Shown: one piece after another, positions 1 through 6,846 of the stretch
Position numbering within the stretch: position 1 is the stretch's first letter
Layout: each line of letters begins with the position of its first letter
Assembly: GCA_900548345.1 (NCBI GenBank)
Contig: URKA01000045.1
Coordinates: forward strand, 1-11,235
From: an uncultured Paraprevotella sp.
GTDB taxonomy: Bacteria; Bacteroidota; Bacteroidia; Bacteroidales; Bacteroidaceae
Reading direction: 5' to 3'
Length of the DNA stretch: 11,235 bases
Notes under the pieces: model-generated
What the model saw: the letters and a program-made list of their open reading frames with translations, nothing else
Database searches by the model: none
Told to the model about the DNA's origin: nothing
Made by a program: the position numbers and the translations under genes

Positions 1-41
1 TTTATCTATTATAACAAAATTATAAACTTTATATTAACGGT

Positions 42-50
42 GCAAATCTA
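42..50 (-). promoter_or_regulatory. Possible Bacteroides -7 box facing left, out of the window
   Basis: The minus strand reads TAGATTTGC, a match to the Bacteroides -7 consensus TAnnTTTG followed by C. No clear -33 TTG lies about 20 bases upstream, where the sequence runs into the 58-149 inverted repeat. If real, it would serve a minus-strand gene left of the window. A single short motif in AT-rich DNA is weak evidence. Confidence 0.3.
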
Positions 51-57
51 AAGGATA

Positions 58-149
58 ACACGGATTGGGCGGATAAACGCGGATTATTTCTTATAAACTA
101 AGGAAAGAAAGAAATAAATAAAATCTGCGTTCATCCGCCCAATCCGTGT
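58..149. repeat. Long imperfect inverted repeat, 28-bp arms
   Basis: The left arm (58-85) and right arm (122-149) pair over 28 positions with two non-Watson-Crick positions (75/132 and 81/126). The loop is an A-rich stretch of 36 bases. The arms begin ACACGGATTGGGCGGAT on the left and end in its complement on the right. The element lies directly downstream of the stop codon of the cysteine-rich gene at 171-776. Elements with ACGGAT...GCGGAT-type arms are, as I recall, dispersed in Bacteroides intergenic regions, which suggests a REP- or MITE-like repeat. It could also help end transcription from either side, but no U-run directly follows either arm. Confidence 0.75.
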
Positions 150-170
150 GTCATTTATCATGGTTACCGA

Positions 171-776
171 TTACTTGATGTAACCCTTTTCTTTCAGTTC
201 CTCCACGGCGCTTTCCAGTTCGGCATACCACGCCTCCCCGAAACGGCGCACCAAAGGTGCTTTCAGGAAACGGTATACGGGCAGGTTCAACTGCCGTCCT
301 TTCACCACAGCCATCTTGCACACGTCCCAACGGTTATAGTTCAATGCCACACAGTCGCCTATCTTTTTCAAACGAATCGGATAAAGATGGCAGGAAATGG
401 GTTTGTAGAAATCTATCTTACCCTCACGGTATGCCTTCTCCAACGCGCAATAGCAACAACCGTCCTCACCGCGGCACGTAAAGACACAATCTTTTCCGTT
501 CACGATACTTGTCACCAAATCGCCCTCCTCATCGGTATAAACCACTCCCTGGCGGTCGATGACAGATTGTGCCGAAGCCGACAACATCTGCCACACTGCC
601 GGCAAAGCCTTTTCCAGTTCCGCCACTTCGTCCAGCTCCACCGGTGCACCGGCATCACCTTCAATGCAACACTCGCCCTTGCAACTGTCCAGGTCACAGC
701 AGAACTTTTCACTCAAACAATCGATAGAGATAATCGTATCATCTATCTGAATCATCGGAATCCTGTCGTCATTCAT
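171..776 (-). CDS. DUF3109 family cysteine-rich protein (putative metal-binding)
   Basis: A 201-residue soluble protein with no signal peptide or membrane segment. It carries 14 cysteines in groups: C20, C26-C27, C32, C36-C37 near the N-terminus, C97, C101, C107-C108 and C110 in the middle, then C129-H130 followed by LYP, C142 and C153. This spacing, with the CKGECC and SCHLYPIR motifs, is what I recognise as the DUF3109 family. It is distantly like the YkgJ-type proteins thought to bind zinc or an iron-sulfur cluster. The biochemical role is unknown. The gene starts 7 bases after the ung stop, so it is probably co-transcribed with ung from the promoter at 1473-1503. M1 is used; M8 (MIQIDD) is an alternative start. 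The family call is fairly safe, but any metal or function is inference. Confidence 0.85.
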   Translation of the reverse strand: MNDDRIPMIQIDDTIISIDCLSEKFCCDLDSCKGECCIEGDAGAPVELDEVAELEKALPAVWQMLSASAQSVIDRQGVVYTDEEGDLVTSIVNGKDCVFTCRGEDGCCYCALEKAYREGKIDFYKPISCHLYPIRLKKIGDCVALNYNRWDVCKMAVVKGRQLNLPVYRFLKAPLVRRFGEAWYAELESAVEELKEKGYIK

Positions 777-783
777 AAAAAAA

Positions 784-1446
784 TCACCATTTTATCGGAG
801 TTTCACCATGTTGTTCCAAATACGCATTGGCAAGGCTGAAATGCTTGTTCCCGAAGAACCCGTGATAAGCGGAAAGGGGCGACGGATGGGCGGAAGCCAG
901 CACAAGATGGCGGCTGCGGTCTATCATGGCTCCTTTCTTCTGAGCGTATGCCCCCCACAGGATAAATACCAGATGTTCCCTGCTCTCCGCCAATGCCTTG
1001 ATTGCCGCATCGGTAAACTCTTCCCAGCCCTGCCGCTGGTGGGAACCTGCCTGGTGCGCCCTTACCGTCAATGTAGCGTTGAGCAGCAATACCCCTTGCT
1101 CCGCCCAGCGTGTCAGGTTTCCGCTGACAGGAACAGGTGTACCCAAATCGTCCTGAATTTCCTTGAATATATTCTGAAGAGAGGGAGGAAACAGCACCCC
1201 GTCGTTCACGGAAAAGCATAAACCATGCGCCTGTCCGGGACCATGGTAAGGGTCCTGCCCTATAATCACCACCTTCACTTTGTCGAACGGACACAGATTA
1301 AAAGCATTGAATATCAACCGCCCAGGAGGATAACATACGGTTGTGCGGTATTCATTCCGCACGAACTGCGTCAACCTCACGAAATAGGGTTTCTCGAATT
1401 CCATTGCCAGATGCTGTTTCCATCCGGCCTCCATCTGCACGTCCAT
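784..1446 (-). CDS. ung: Uracil-DNA glycosylase, family 1
   Basis: This base-excision repair enzyme removes uracil from DNA, whether it arose by cytosine deamination or by dUTP misincorporation. The 220-residue product has all the family 1 signatures: the water-activating loop GQDPYH (residues 63-68, catalytic D65), a PPS segment (87-89), the LLLNATLTVR region (120-129) with the uracil-recognising Asn, and the HPSPLS minor-groove intercalation loop (187-192). Its length is close to the roughly 229 residues of E. coli Ung. The frame stays open upstream to 1566, but that stretch holds the terminator of the preceding operon (1518-1570) and a promoter -7 box (1473-1481). The ATG at 1444-1446 is therefore the best start, giving the usual short N-terminus. 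The gene is followed at once by the cysteine-rich gene at 171-776. Confidence 0.95.
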   Translation of the reverse strand: MDVQMEAGWKQHLAMEFEKPYFVRLTQFVRNEYRTTVCYPPGRLIFNAFNLCPFDKVKVVIIGQDPYHGPGQAHGLCFSVNDGVLFPPSLQNIFKEIQDDLGTPVPVSGNLTRWAEQGVLLLNATLTVRAHQAGSHQRQGWEEFTDAAIKALAESREHLVFILWGAYAQKKGAMIDRSRHLVLASAHPSPLSAYHGFFGNKHFSLANAYLEQHGETPIKW

Positions 1447-1472
1447 CACGCTCTTTTTTAAATTATACGCCT

Positions 1473-1503
1473 GCAAAGATAACGCTTTCCGGCCTATAAT
1501 CAA
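1473..1503 (-). promoter_or_regulatory. Promoter of ung
   Basis: The minus strand reads TATCTTTGC at 1481-1473, matching the Bacteroides -7 box TAnnTTTG. A TTG at 1503-1501 lies 19 bases upstream as a -33 element. Transcription would start at about 1465, giving a leader of about 20 bases to the ung ATG at 1446. The site lies inside the upstream extension of the ung reading frame, so it also decides the start codon. Confidence 0.7.
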
Positions 1504-1517
1504 CACGTTTCCATACG

Positions 1518-1570
1518 AAAAATCCCGTGACTCCCACTGCGGTACGACCGACAGCATTGGAATCACGGGG
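1518..1570 (-). terminator. Intrinsic terminator of the receptor-lipoprotein-phosphatase operon
   Basis: Bases 1559-1569 pair with 1524-1534 in an 11-bp stem with one mismatch (1531/1562), around a loop of 24 bases that contains a small inner hairpin. On the minus strand the stem is followed by a run of five T (1522-1518). It lies 21 bases past the stop codon of the phosphatase gene and just upstream of the ung promoter, so it cleanly separates the two transcription units. Confidence 0.75.
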
Positions 1571-1590
1571 ACTGCCCACTTTACAGGATT

Positions 1591-2541
1591 TTATTTCACC
1601 CGTCTCACCGTATGCATCACACGACCTTCTTTGTCAATCATGTGCAGGTCCAGCTCTTTCTTGTCCGCCGTTATCAGGGAAAATCCCGAAGCCGGACTGC
1701 AAAATACGGTCTCTTTCAACGCTTCGACCTCACGTGCCAACGCCCCCGAAGAATTGACTACATAATCAATACCGCTCCCCGGCATGCGGATATGCTGGAA
1801 ATTGTGTATGTGGCCGCAAAGGTACATATCCACGTTTTTGTGCTTGAGCAGGATGGGATTCAGATACTTCTGCATATCCGCCCGTTCCTTGTCACTTTTA
1901 CTCGTGTAGGCGTAAATCGGATGGTGACCGACAACCAGTACCCAGTCTTCACGCGCCACCGACAGTACGGAGTCGGCCCATGCGAGCTGCGCCTCACGGT
2001 TCTGCCGCCAGGCATCGGGATACCCTTCGGCATCGTCGCGGTATTTGTCCATCATCGGTGTGGTGTCCAGCATGACCAGCCGCACAGTGACCCCATCGTT
2101 TTCCAACACCTTGGTATAGTAAAGCGAGGGAGCGTTCCAACGTCCGCTCACACGGGTATAGTCGAGTACCGCCTGCGTACAACCCCTGTATTCATGATTC
2201 CCCATGATGGCATACCACGGCAACATCAGTTCGGGATGACTGTACACCCATTCGTAGTTGGTCTGCCAAAGAGGGTCGGAAGTGCTGCGCACGCCCTCGA
2301 AATGATGCACGTCACCGGCAGCCACCACACATTCTATGTCCACATTCTCCGCCATCTTTCCCATCAGTTCCGCTATCGGCTTCTGATCGTAGTAACCGTT
2401 ACGTCCCAAATCGTTGGCAAGGTAAAAGTTCAGCGGCTTCTCCAGTTGTTTCCATTCCGCAGCATTCTGCGCAGAAACGGCAAGTATGGCACAAAAGCCT
2501 AACAAGCCCATAAAAAGTCTTCTCATATTCATTTGTCTCAT
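1591..2541 (-). CDS. Secreted metallophosphoesterase, acid phosphatase 5-like
   Basis: A 316-residue calcineurin-like phosphoesterase. An N-terminal signal peptide ends at about residue 24 (AVSA before QNAAEW), so the protein is exported to the periplasm or cell surface. Metal-site blocks appear in the expected order: NDLG (D44), GDVHH (D77), GNHE (N115, H116), VGHHP (H206) and CGHIHN (H244, H246). The pieces LPWYAIMGNHEY, AREDWVLVVGHHP and YLCGHIHN closely resemble mammalian tartrate-resistant acid phosphatase (ACP5). The position of that family's Tyr ligand, three residues after the second Asp, is His80 here, and the usual GDWG first block is NDLG. It probably hydrolyses phosphomonoesters; the substrate is unknown. 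The first ATG lies 8 bases after the stop of the beta-helix lipoprotein gene. M4 and M6 are alternative starts that would also leave a signal peptide. Confidence 0.9.
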   Translation of the reverse strand: MRQMNMRRLFMGLLGFCAILAVSAQNAAEWKQLEKPLNFYLANDLGRNGYYDQKPIAELMGKMAENVDIECVVAAGDVHHFEGVRSTSDPLWQTNYEWVYSHPELMLPWYAIMGNHEYRGCTQAVLDYTRVSGRWNAPSLYYTKVLENDGVTVRLVMLDTTPMMDKYRDDAEGYPDAWRQNREAQLAWADSVLSVAREDWVLVVGHHPIYAYTSKSDKERADMQKYLNPILLKHKNVDMYLCGHIHNFQHIRMPGSGIDYVVNSSGALAREVEALKETVFCSPASGFSLITADKKELDLHMIDKEGRVMHTVRRVK

Positions 2542-2549
2542 TCTTCTGT

Positions 2550-3971
2550 TTAGTTTGTTCCGTATGCCCCGTAACGCGCTGCCGGCGAGGGTGTGCGATA
2601 ATCAACTCCTCCCACATTGATGCCAACCGTTCCGAACAATGGTTGCATACTGGCATCTGCTCCGTCATAGGCTCCTCCTGCCAGTACCGGTGAACCGGCC
2701 TGCACATGGAAGTCCCAAGCGTCGTTGAACACTTTGTTGTGCAACCCGTCGGCAAGGTAAGCATAGTTGACGAACATCGGGTCCGTACCGCCTGCCGTAG
2801 CACTCTGACGGCTGTGCACGTCGATATACTGCGGGAATACCACCTGAGCCTCACTGCCCGTCCATGAAAGGTTGCCGAAGGCACTCGCCGTTCCGTCCTC
2901 CAGGTCGAAGTCCATCGTACTTGCCTGTGTTCCGGCAATGTAGTAATTGTAATCAATCACACAATCCAGTGCAGCACCCAACTTCACGCCCGGTGTGCCC
3001 CAGTTGGGCGTCTGTGCCTTGAACTTGCAGTTGACCATCAGGTTGTTGAACACGTTTGCCGAAGCATTCTTCTCCACGTACACACAACCGCCCTTGTTAC
3101 CGTCTCTGCGCCATCCCGCATTGACAATGGTATTGTTGTAGGCTCTAATCTTCGCCTGGGTACGTCCCGCAGCGTCATCCTGCCCTGAGCTGGACAATTT
3201 CAGACCGTTGGTGTTGGGACTGTACATCAGGTTGAACGCCACGTCTGCCCGGCAACCGGCTTTCACATTGACAGCCTCGCCACCGGTATCACCGTTTACG
3301 GCAAACACATTGCCCGTGATAATACCCCGTCCGCCCATCATATAGATGGCATCGCTCGCACCGTAACGGAACACGGAGTTCGTCAGGACATAACGCCCGT
3401 TGATATTGGTTACGGTCACCTGCGGACCGGCATCTTCTCCGGCAGAATAAATGCCCAATGTAGCCGACGGAGAGGACTCCGTGACATCGGAACCGGTATA
3501 CTCGATGACGGCATGGTCAATCAGCATCTCTTCACACGTTTCGGTAGCGATGATACCACCCCACAGACCTTCCGTGGCCAACTCTTCCGTACGCAAACCT
3601 TCACCGACGGACATCAACACCGGTGCCGTTTCCGTTCCTTTGCAATAAAGGTTGCCGGCAACGATAAACTCATAACCGCGGTCGCCGTTCAGCACCCCTT
3701 CGGCATCGAACAACACCTTGACGCCTTCTTCTATAGTGAGCGCACTGCCCTGCGGCACTCTGATGTCACCGGCGACACGCACCACCGAATTTTTCTCCCA
3801 CACGCCGCTCACGTCGCCCGATACTGTCATCGTCACTTCCTCCGGCGTTGTTCCGCCTTCGGTGCCGGGACCCGGTATACCCTCTTCCGGTGCCTCATTA
3901 TCACTGCATGAAACTGTCACTCCCGATACGACTGCCATCAACACGGCAGCCAGACAATACTTAACTTTCAT
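2550..3971 (-). CDS. Parallel beta-helix surface lipoprotein
   Basis: A 473-residue protein with a lipoprotein signal peptide: a hydrophobic stretch, then VTVSC with the lipidated Cys at about residue 22. The mature N-terminus SDNEAPEE is acidic, like the surface-export signal of Bacteroidetes lipoproteins. A Gly/Pro/Thr-rich linker (about 32-44) leads into short strand-turn repeats rich in Val, Ile, Asn and Gly. Examples are RVAGDIRVPQGSALTIEEG, FIVAGNLYCKG, WGGIIATET, TNSVFRYGASDAI and RAYNNTIVNAGW, typical of right-handed parallel beta-helix proteins. Such folds often bind or cleave polysaccharides, but no catalytic motif is evident. It lies between a TonB-dependent receptor gene (34-base gap) and a phosphatase gene (8-base gap), so it may capture substrate at the surface for that receptor. 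The fold is likely; the function is unknown. Confidence 0.85.
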   Translation of the reverse strand: MKVKYCLAAVLMAVVSGVTVSCSDNEAPEEGIPGPGTEGGTTPEEVTMTVSGDVSGVWEKNSVVRVAGDIRVPQGSALTIEEGVKVLFDAEGVLNGDRGYEFIVAGNLYCKGTETAPVLMSVGEGLRTEELATEGLWGGIIATETCEEMLIDHAVIEYTGSDVTESSPSATLGIYSAGEDAGPQVTVTNINGRYVLTNSVFRYGASDAIYMMGGRGIITGNVFAVNGDTGGEAVNVKAGCRADVAFNLMYSPNTNGLKLSSSGQDDAAGRTQAKIRAYNNTIVNAGWRRDGNKGGCVYVEKNASANVFNNLMVNCKFKAQTPNWGTPGVKLGAALDCVIDYNYYIAGTQASTMDFDLEDGTASAFGNLSWTGSEAQVVFPQYIDVHSRQSATAGGTDPMFVNYAYLADGLHNKVFNDAWDFHVQAGSPVLAGGAYDGADASMQPLFGTVGINVGGVDYRTPSPAARYGAYGTN

Positions 3972-4005
3972 TTGTCTTGAATTGATTTGATAATTAATAT
4001 ATGAA

Positions 4006-6675
4006 CTAAAGTCTGTATCTTACCCCAATTTGGAAAGAAGCCCCGTATGTTTCCTCACGCTCCATGATTCCCCCGTCATGCTGACGCCATCCGTCCTTGA
4101 AAGTATCTTTCTGCGCATTGGCGTGGTAATAGCGTATCACCGGAGTGTTCAAAAGGTTGCTGCCTTTGACGAAGAGCGTAAAATGCGTCCCGAACGATTT
4201 GTCGACCGACACATCCAAGGTAAAACGCCCCGCCTCCCATATATCATCGTCGTAATATTGGGACAAGGCGGCAATATGCTTGCCTGTATATCCTCCGGCA
4301 ACCTGTGCGTTCCATCCGGTTTTTCCACTGTTCAGCAGCAGGGTCAGGTTAGCCGCATGAGCCGACTGGCCATAAAGAGGACGGCTCTGCCCGCAGCGGA
4401 ACGTAGTACCGGTTGCCGCATCAAACCCGCTTTTCTCCGTCGTCATGCGGGAATAAGTGAATGTATAATTTCCCTTGACACTTATCCATCGGAATGATTT
4501 CATCAGGTCGACCTCCACACCCATATTCCGGGCATCCCCATAGTTCTGCGGCCCGATATATACATCCTGCCCGCTGTTGCGTTGCAGTCCGTATTCGATA
4601 GGGTCCTGTATCAACTTATAAAAGGCACCGACCATAAGCTGCTCCGTGGCTGACGGGAAAAGCTCGTAACGCAGGTCGAGATTATGCGCCACCGTATGTT
4701 TCAAGTCGGGATTTCCCACCTCGGCATAGTCTTCGTTCAACACATGATAAGGGACGATTTCAAAGAAACCCGGACGGTTGATGGCTTCACAGTAAGAAAA
4801 GTGCAGGTAAGCGTTCCGGTGAAGGTTGTACTTCAGGTGGAACGACGGCATCCAGTCGGTATACGTCTGGTAACCTTTATTGCGCCATCCGTCGGTAGGA
4901 TATGCCAGGTCATACCCCTGTTCCGTATGCTCCATACGAAGTCCCGCATCCGCATCCCAACGTCCGGTGGAGAAATGCGCCATCACATAGGCCGCCCCGA
5001 TGCGCTCATAGGCATCATAGTTCTGCGGGTCGCTGATATTCCTTGTCTTATAAACGAATGCCAGTTCATCGAAACGTTTCCGGTCATTCACCTTCTGGTC
5101 TCTGCGGGAGCCGAACACATATTCGTTAAAGAAACTCCCGCGGTTCTTATCACGGTACATACCGCCGACTTTCAGTTCCGCTTTCCGGTCATTCCGGTTC
5201 CGCAGCAGGTTGTAAGTCAAATCGACATAAGCTGCCAGGTCGCGGTCGGAGTTGTGCTCCCAGCGGCGGGTAAGGGCGGAATTGACACTGAGATATTGCG
5301 TGCCGTCGGATGTCGTGTTCAAGTTGACAGTCGTGTTATCCGGCGTCCGGTTCGTCGCCTTGCCGTACACCGCTTTCCAGTCGGCACGGAGCACATCATC
5401 CGTCAGGAAGAAATGCGTTCCGGTCAAAGTGGAATGAAAAATACCTTGCGTGTTCAGTTTCATGCGGAACGCCTCGGCACGCGCCTCTTTCGCGTCACGT
5501 ACCTGACTGCTGCGCAAATACATGTAACCGTTATACCACGCCAGATGGTGCTTCTTTCCGAGATGCCAGTCCAGTTTCAGATGACTGCCCACGCGGGTGG
5601 ACATCTCATTGTAGGCACGTTCCGTAACGGATTCCGTGACCCCTTTACGGTCCGTATAATAAAGGTCGCTGTTCTTACCGCAATAATCGTTCTGCACACT
5701 CACCGTAGCCATCATGCCCAACCGGTCGGAAAAGAACCGGTCACCGTAGGTAAGGCTTCCCGACAGATTGGGAATGGGTTTGCCGGTCTCCAGACGCAGA
5801 TTGCCCGTTCCGAAGTCCGAAGCAGAAAGACGACGGTCTTTCCCCCATCGTTCGAGCGGTGAGTCGCGTTCTATCGACCGCGCATTGAAACGGTAAAAAT
5901 CACTGTTGAAATACCGGGTATTGTATCCCATGCTGAAATCCGCCTGCAACTGACGGCGATAGGGCGCATCTTTCATCACAAGGTCCACCGCCCCGCCTAT
6001 GCCGTCACCTTCCATATCGGCAGTCAAAGATTTCGTCACCTCCAATCGGTCGAGCATACCTGCCGGAAAGATATCCAATGGCACAAAACGGTTTTTATTA
6101 TCGGGAGCCGGAATCTTGACGCCATTTACCAGCGTATAATTGTAACGTTTATCCATCCCTCGCAGTATGGCATACTGTCCTTCTCCGCTCTCGCTCCTCT
6201 CCATTGTCACACCACTCATGCGCCGGATGACATTGCCCACCGTAAGATCCGGCGAAAGTTCAATGGCTTTTGCACTCACCACATTGACCACACCCAACGA
6301 ATTCTTTTCTATCTCACGTGCCTTTGCTTCGGTATTCCCGCATGCGGAAGCGGTCACGGTCACCTCCTCCAACAGTTTATCCGCCGACTCCATCAGCACG
6401 ACCAAGGGTTCGTTGCCGTCTCCCACCGAAACTTCCACGGACTGGTAACCGACACTGGAACAACACAGATACAATTCACTTTCGTCATCCACAGAAAGGA
6501 CAAAAGAACCGTCCAGACCGCTGACGGTGCATAAAGCACGGTTATCTCTCGAACGAATGACAGCACCGATGATATCTTCATTCGTCACCGCATCCTTAAT
6601 CCTTCCTTTTACAATCTTACTGCTCAAAGGTTGTGCACACAAGCACATAAGCATAAACAGTCCCACTTTATACAT
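4006..6675 (-). CDS. TonB-dependent outer-membrane receptor
   Basis: An 889-residue receptor that should import a ligand across the outer membrane using energy from TonB/ExbBD. After a signal peptide (about 1-18) there is a carboxypeptidase-regulatory-like domain (IVKGRIKDAVTNEDIIGAVI, about 21-95). The plug domain follows (about 105-235), with ILRGMDKRYNYTLVNGVK and KSLTADMEGDGIGGAVDLV. A long barrel rich in aromatic and Tyr-X-Asp strands runs to the end. The plug phrases resemble the TonB-Xanth-Caul receptor class more than SusC, and no susD gene is adjacent. An upstream in-frame TTG at 6696 is rejected because it lies inside the -7 box; the ATG at 6673-6675 follows AAGAG. It is the first gene of an operon with a surface lipoprotein and a phosphatase, which suggests uptake of a phosphorylated compound or of phosphate freed from one. 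Confidence 0.93.
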   Translation of the reverse strand: MYKVGLFMLMCLCAQPLSSKIVKGRIKDAVTNEDIIGAVIRSRDNRALCTVSGLDGSFVLSVDDESELYLCCSSVGYQSVEVSVGDGNEPLVVLMESADKLLEEVTVTASACGNTEAKAREIEKNSLGVVNVVSAKAIELSPDLTVGNVIRRMSGVTMERSESGEGQYAILRGMDKRYNYTLVNGVKIPAPDNKNRFVPLDIFPAGMLDRLEVTKSLTADMEGDGIGGAVDLVMKDAPYRRQLQADFSMGYNTRYFNSDFYRFNARSIERDSPLERWGKDRRLSASDFGTGNLRLETGKPIPNLSGSLTYGDRFFSDRLGMMATVSVQNDYCGKNSDLYYTDRKGVTESVTERAYNEMSTRVGSHLKLDWHLGKKHHLAWYNGYMYLRSSQVRDAKEARAEAFRMKLNTQGIFHSTLTGTHFFLTDDVLRADWKAVYGKATNRTPDNTTVNLNTTSDGTQYLSVNSALTRRWEHNSDRDLAAYVDLTYNLLRNRNDRKAELKVGGMYRDKNRGSFFNEYVFGSRRDQKVNDRKRFDELAFVYKTRNISDPQNYDAYERIGAAYVMAHFSTGRWDADAGLRMEHTEQGYDLAYPTDGWRNKGYQTYTDWMPSFHLKYNLHRNAYLHFSYCEAINRPGFFEIVPYHVLNEDYAEVGNPDLKHTVAHNLDLRYELFPSATEQLMVGAFYKLIQDPIEYGLQRNSGQDVYIGPQNYGDARNMGVEVDLMKSFRWISVKGNYTFTYSRMTTEKSGFDAATGTTFRCGQSRPLYGQSAHAANLTLLLNSGKTGWNAQVAGGYTGKHIAALSQYYDDDIWEAGRFTLDVSVDKSFGTHFTLFVKGSNLLNTPVIRYYHANAQKDTFKDGWRQHDGGIMEREETYGASFQIGVRYRL

Positions 6676-6692
6676 ACATCTCTTATTTTGCT

Positions 6693-6701
6693 GCAAAAGT
6701 A
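6693..6701 (-). promoter_or_regulatory. Promoter -7 box of the TonB receptor operon
   Basis: The minus strand reads TACTTTTGC, a match to the Bacteroides -7 consensus TAnnTTTG. It lies 17 bases before the ATG at 6675, so the leader is very short. No TTG is found at the usual 19-21 base spacing; the nearest is 25 bases upstream. The weak -33 element would fit a promoter that needs an activator, but that is inference. Confidence 0.55.
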
Positions 6702-6790
6702 GAGCGATAGTATTTCATGCAGATTGCAATACAATGAAGTTATGATTAAGAACTCTGGCTATACATTTAAAATCAATCCATTCCTTATAA

Positions 6791-6827
6791 GAAAGGGGCG
6801 CACAGGAAAAATTCTGTACGCCCCTCA
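6791..6827 (-). terminator. Terminator of gpmI
   Basis: Bases 6794-6807 pair with 6812-6825 around a four-base loop. The stem has a G-C-rich base (AGGGGCG with CGCCCCT), one mismatch (6801/6818) and one G-T pair. On the minus strand it is followed by TTTCTTAT, a short U-rich tail. It begins 21 bases past the gpmI stop and lies before the TonB receptor promoter, so it separates the two units. Confidence 0.8.
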
Positions 6828-6846
6828 AGTATGACTAAAATATGAC

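Noticed and set aside
1612..2502. Plus-strand open frame of 296 codons opposite the phosphatase gene
   Set aside because: The minus-strand frame has a signal peptide and all phosphoesterase motifs; the plus-strand frame has none and is an antisense shadow.
4684..5862. Plus-strand open frame of 392 codons inside the TonB receptor gene
   Set aside because: It is a shadow of the receptor gene on the other strand. It has no domain signature and no leader, and the receptor frame is clearly the coding one.
6676..6696. TTG start adding seven residues to the TonB receptor
   Set aside because: The TTG is part of the -7 box TACTTTTGC, so it would be upstream of the transcript start. The ATG at 6675 has an AAGAG sequence just before it and gives a normal signal peptide.
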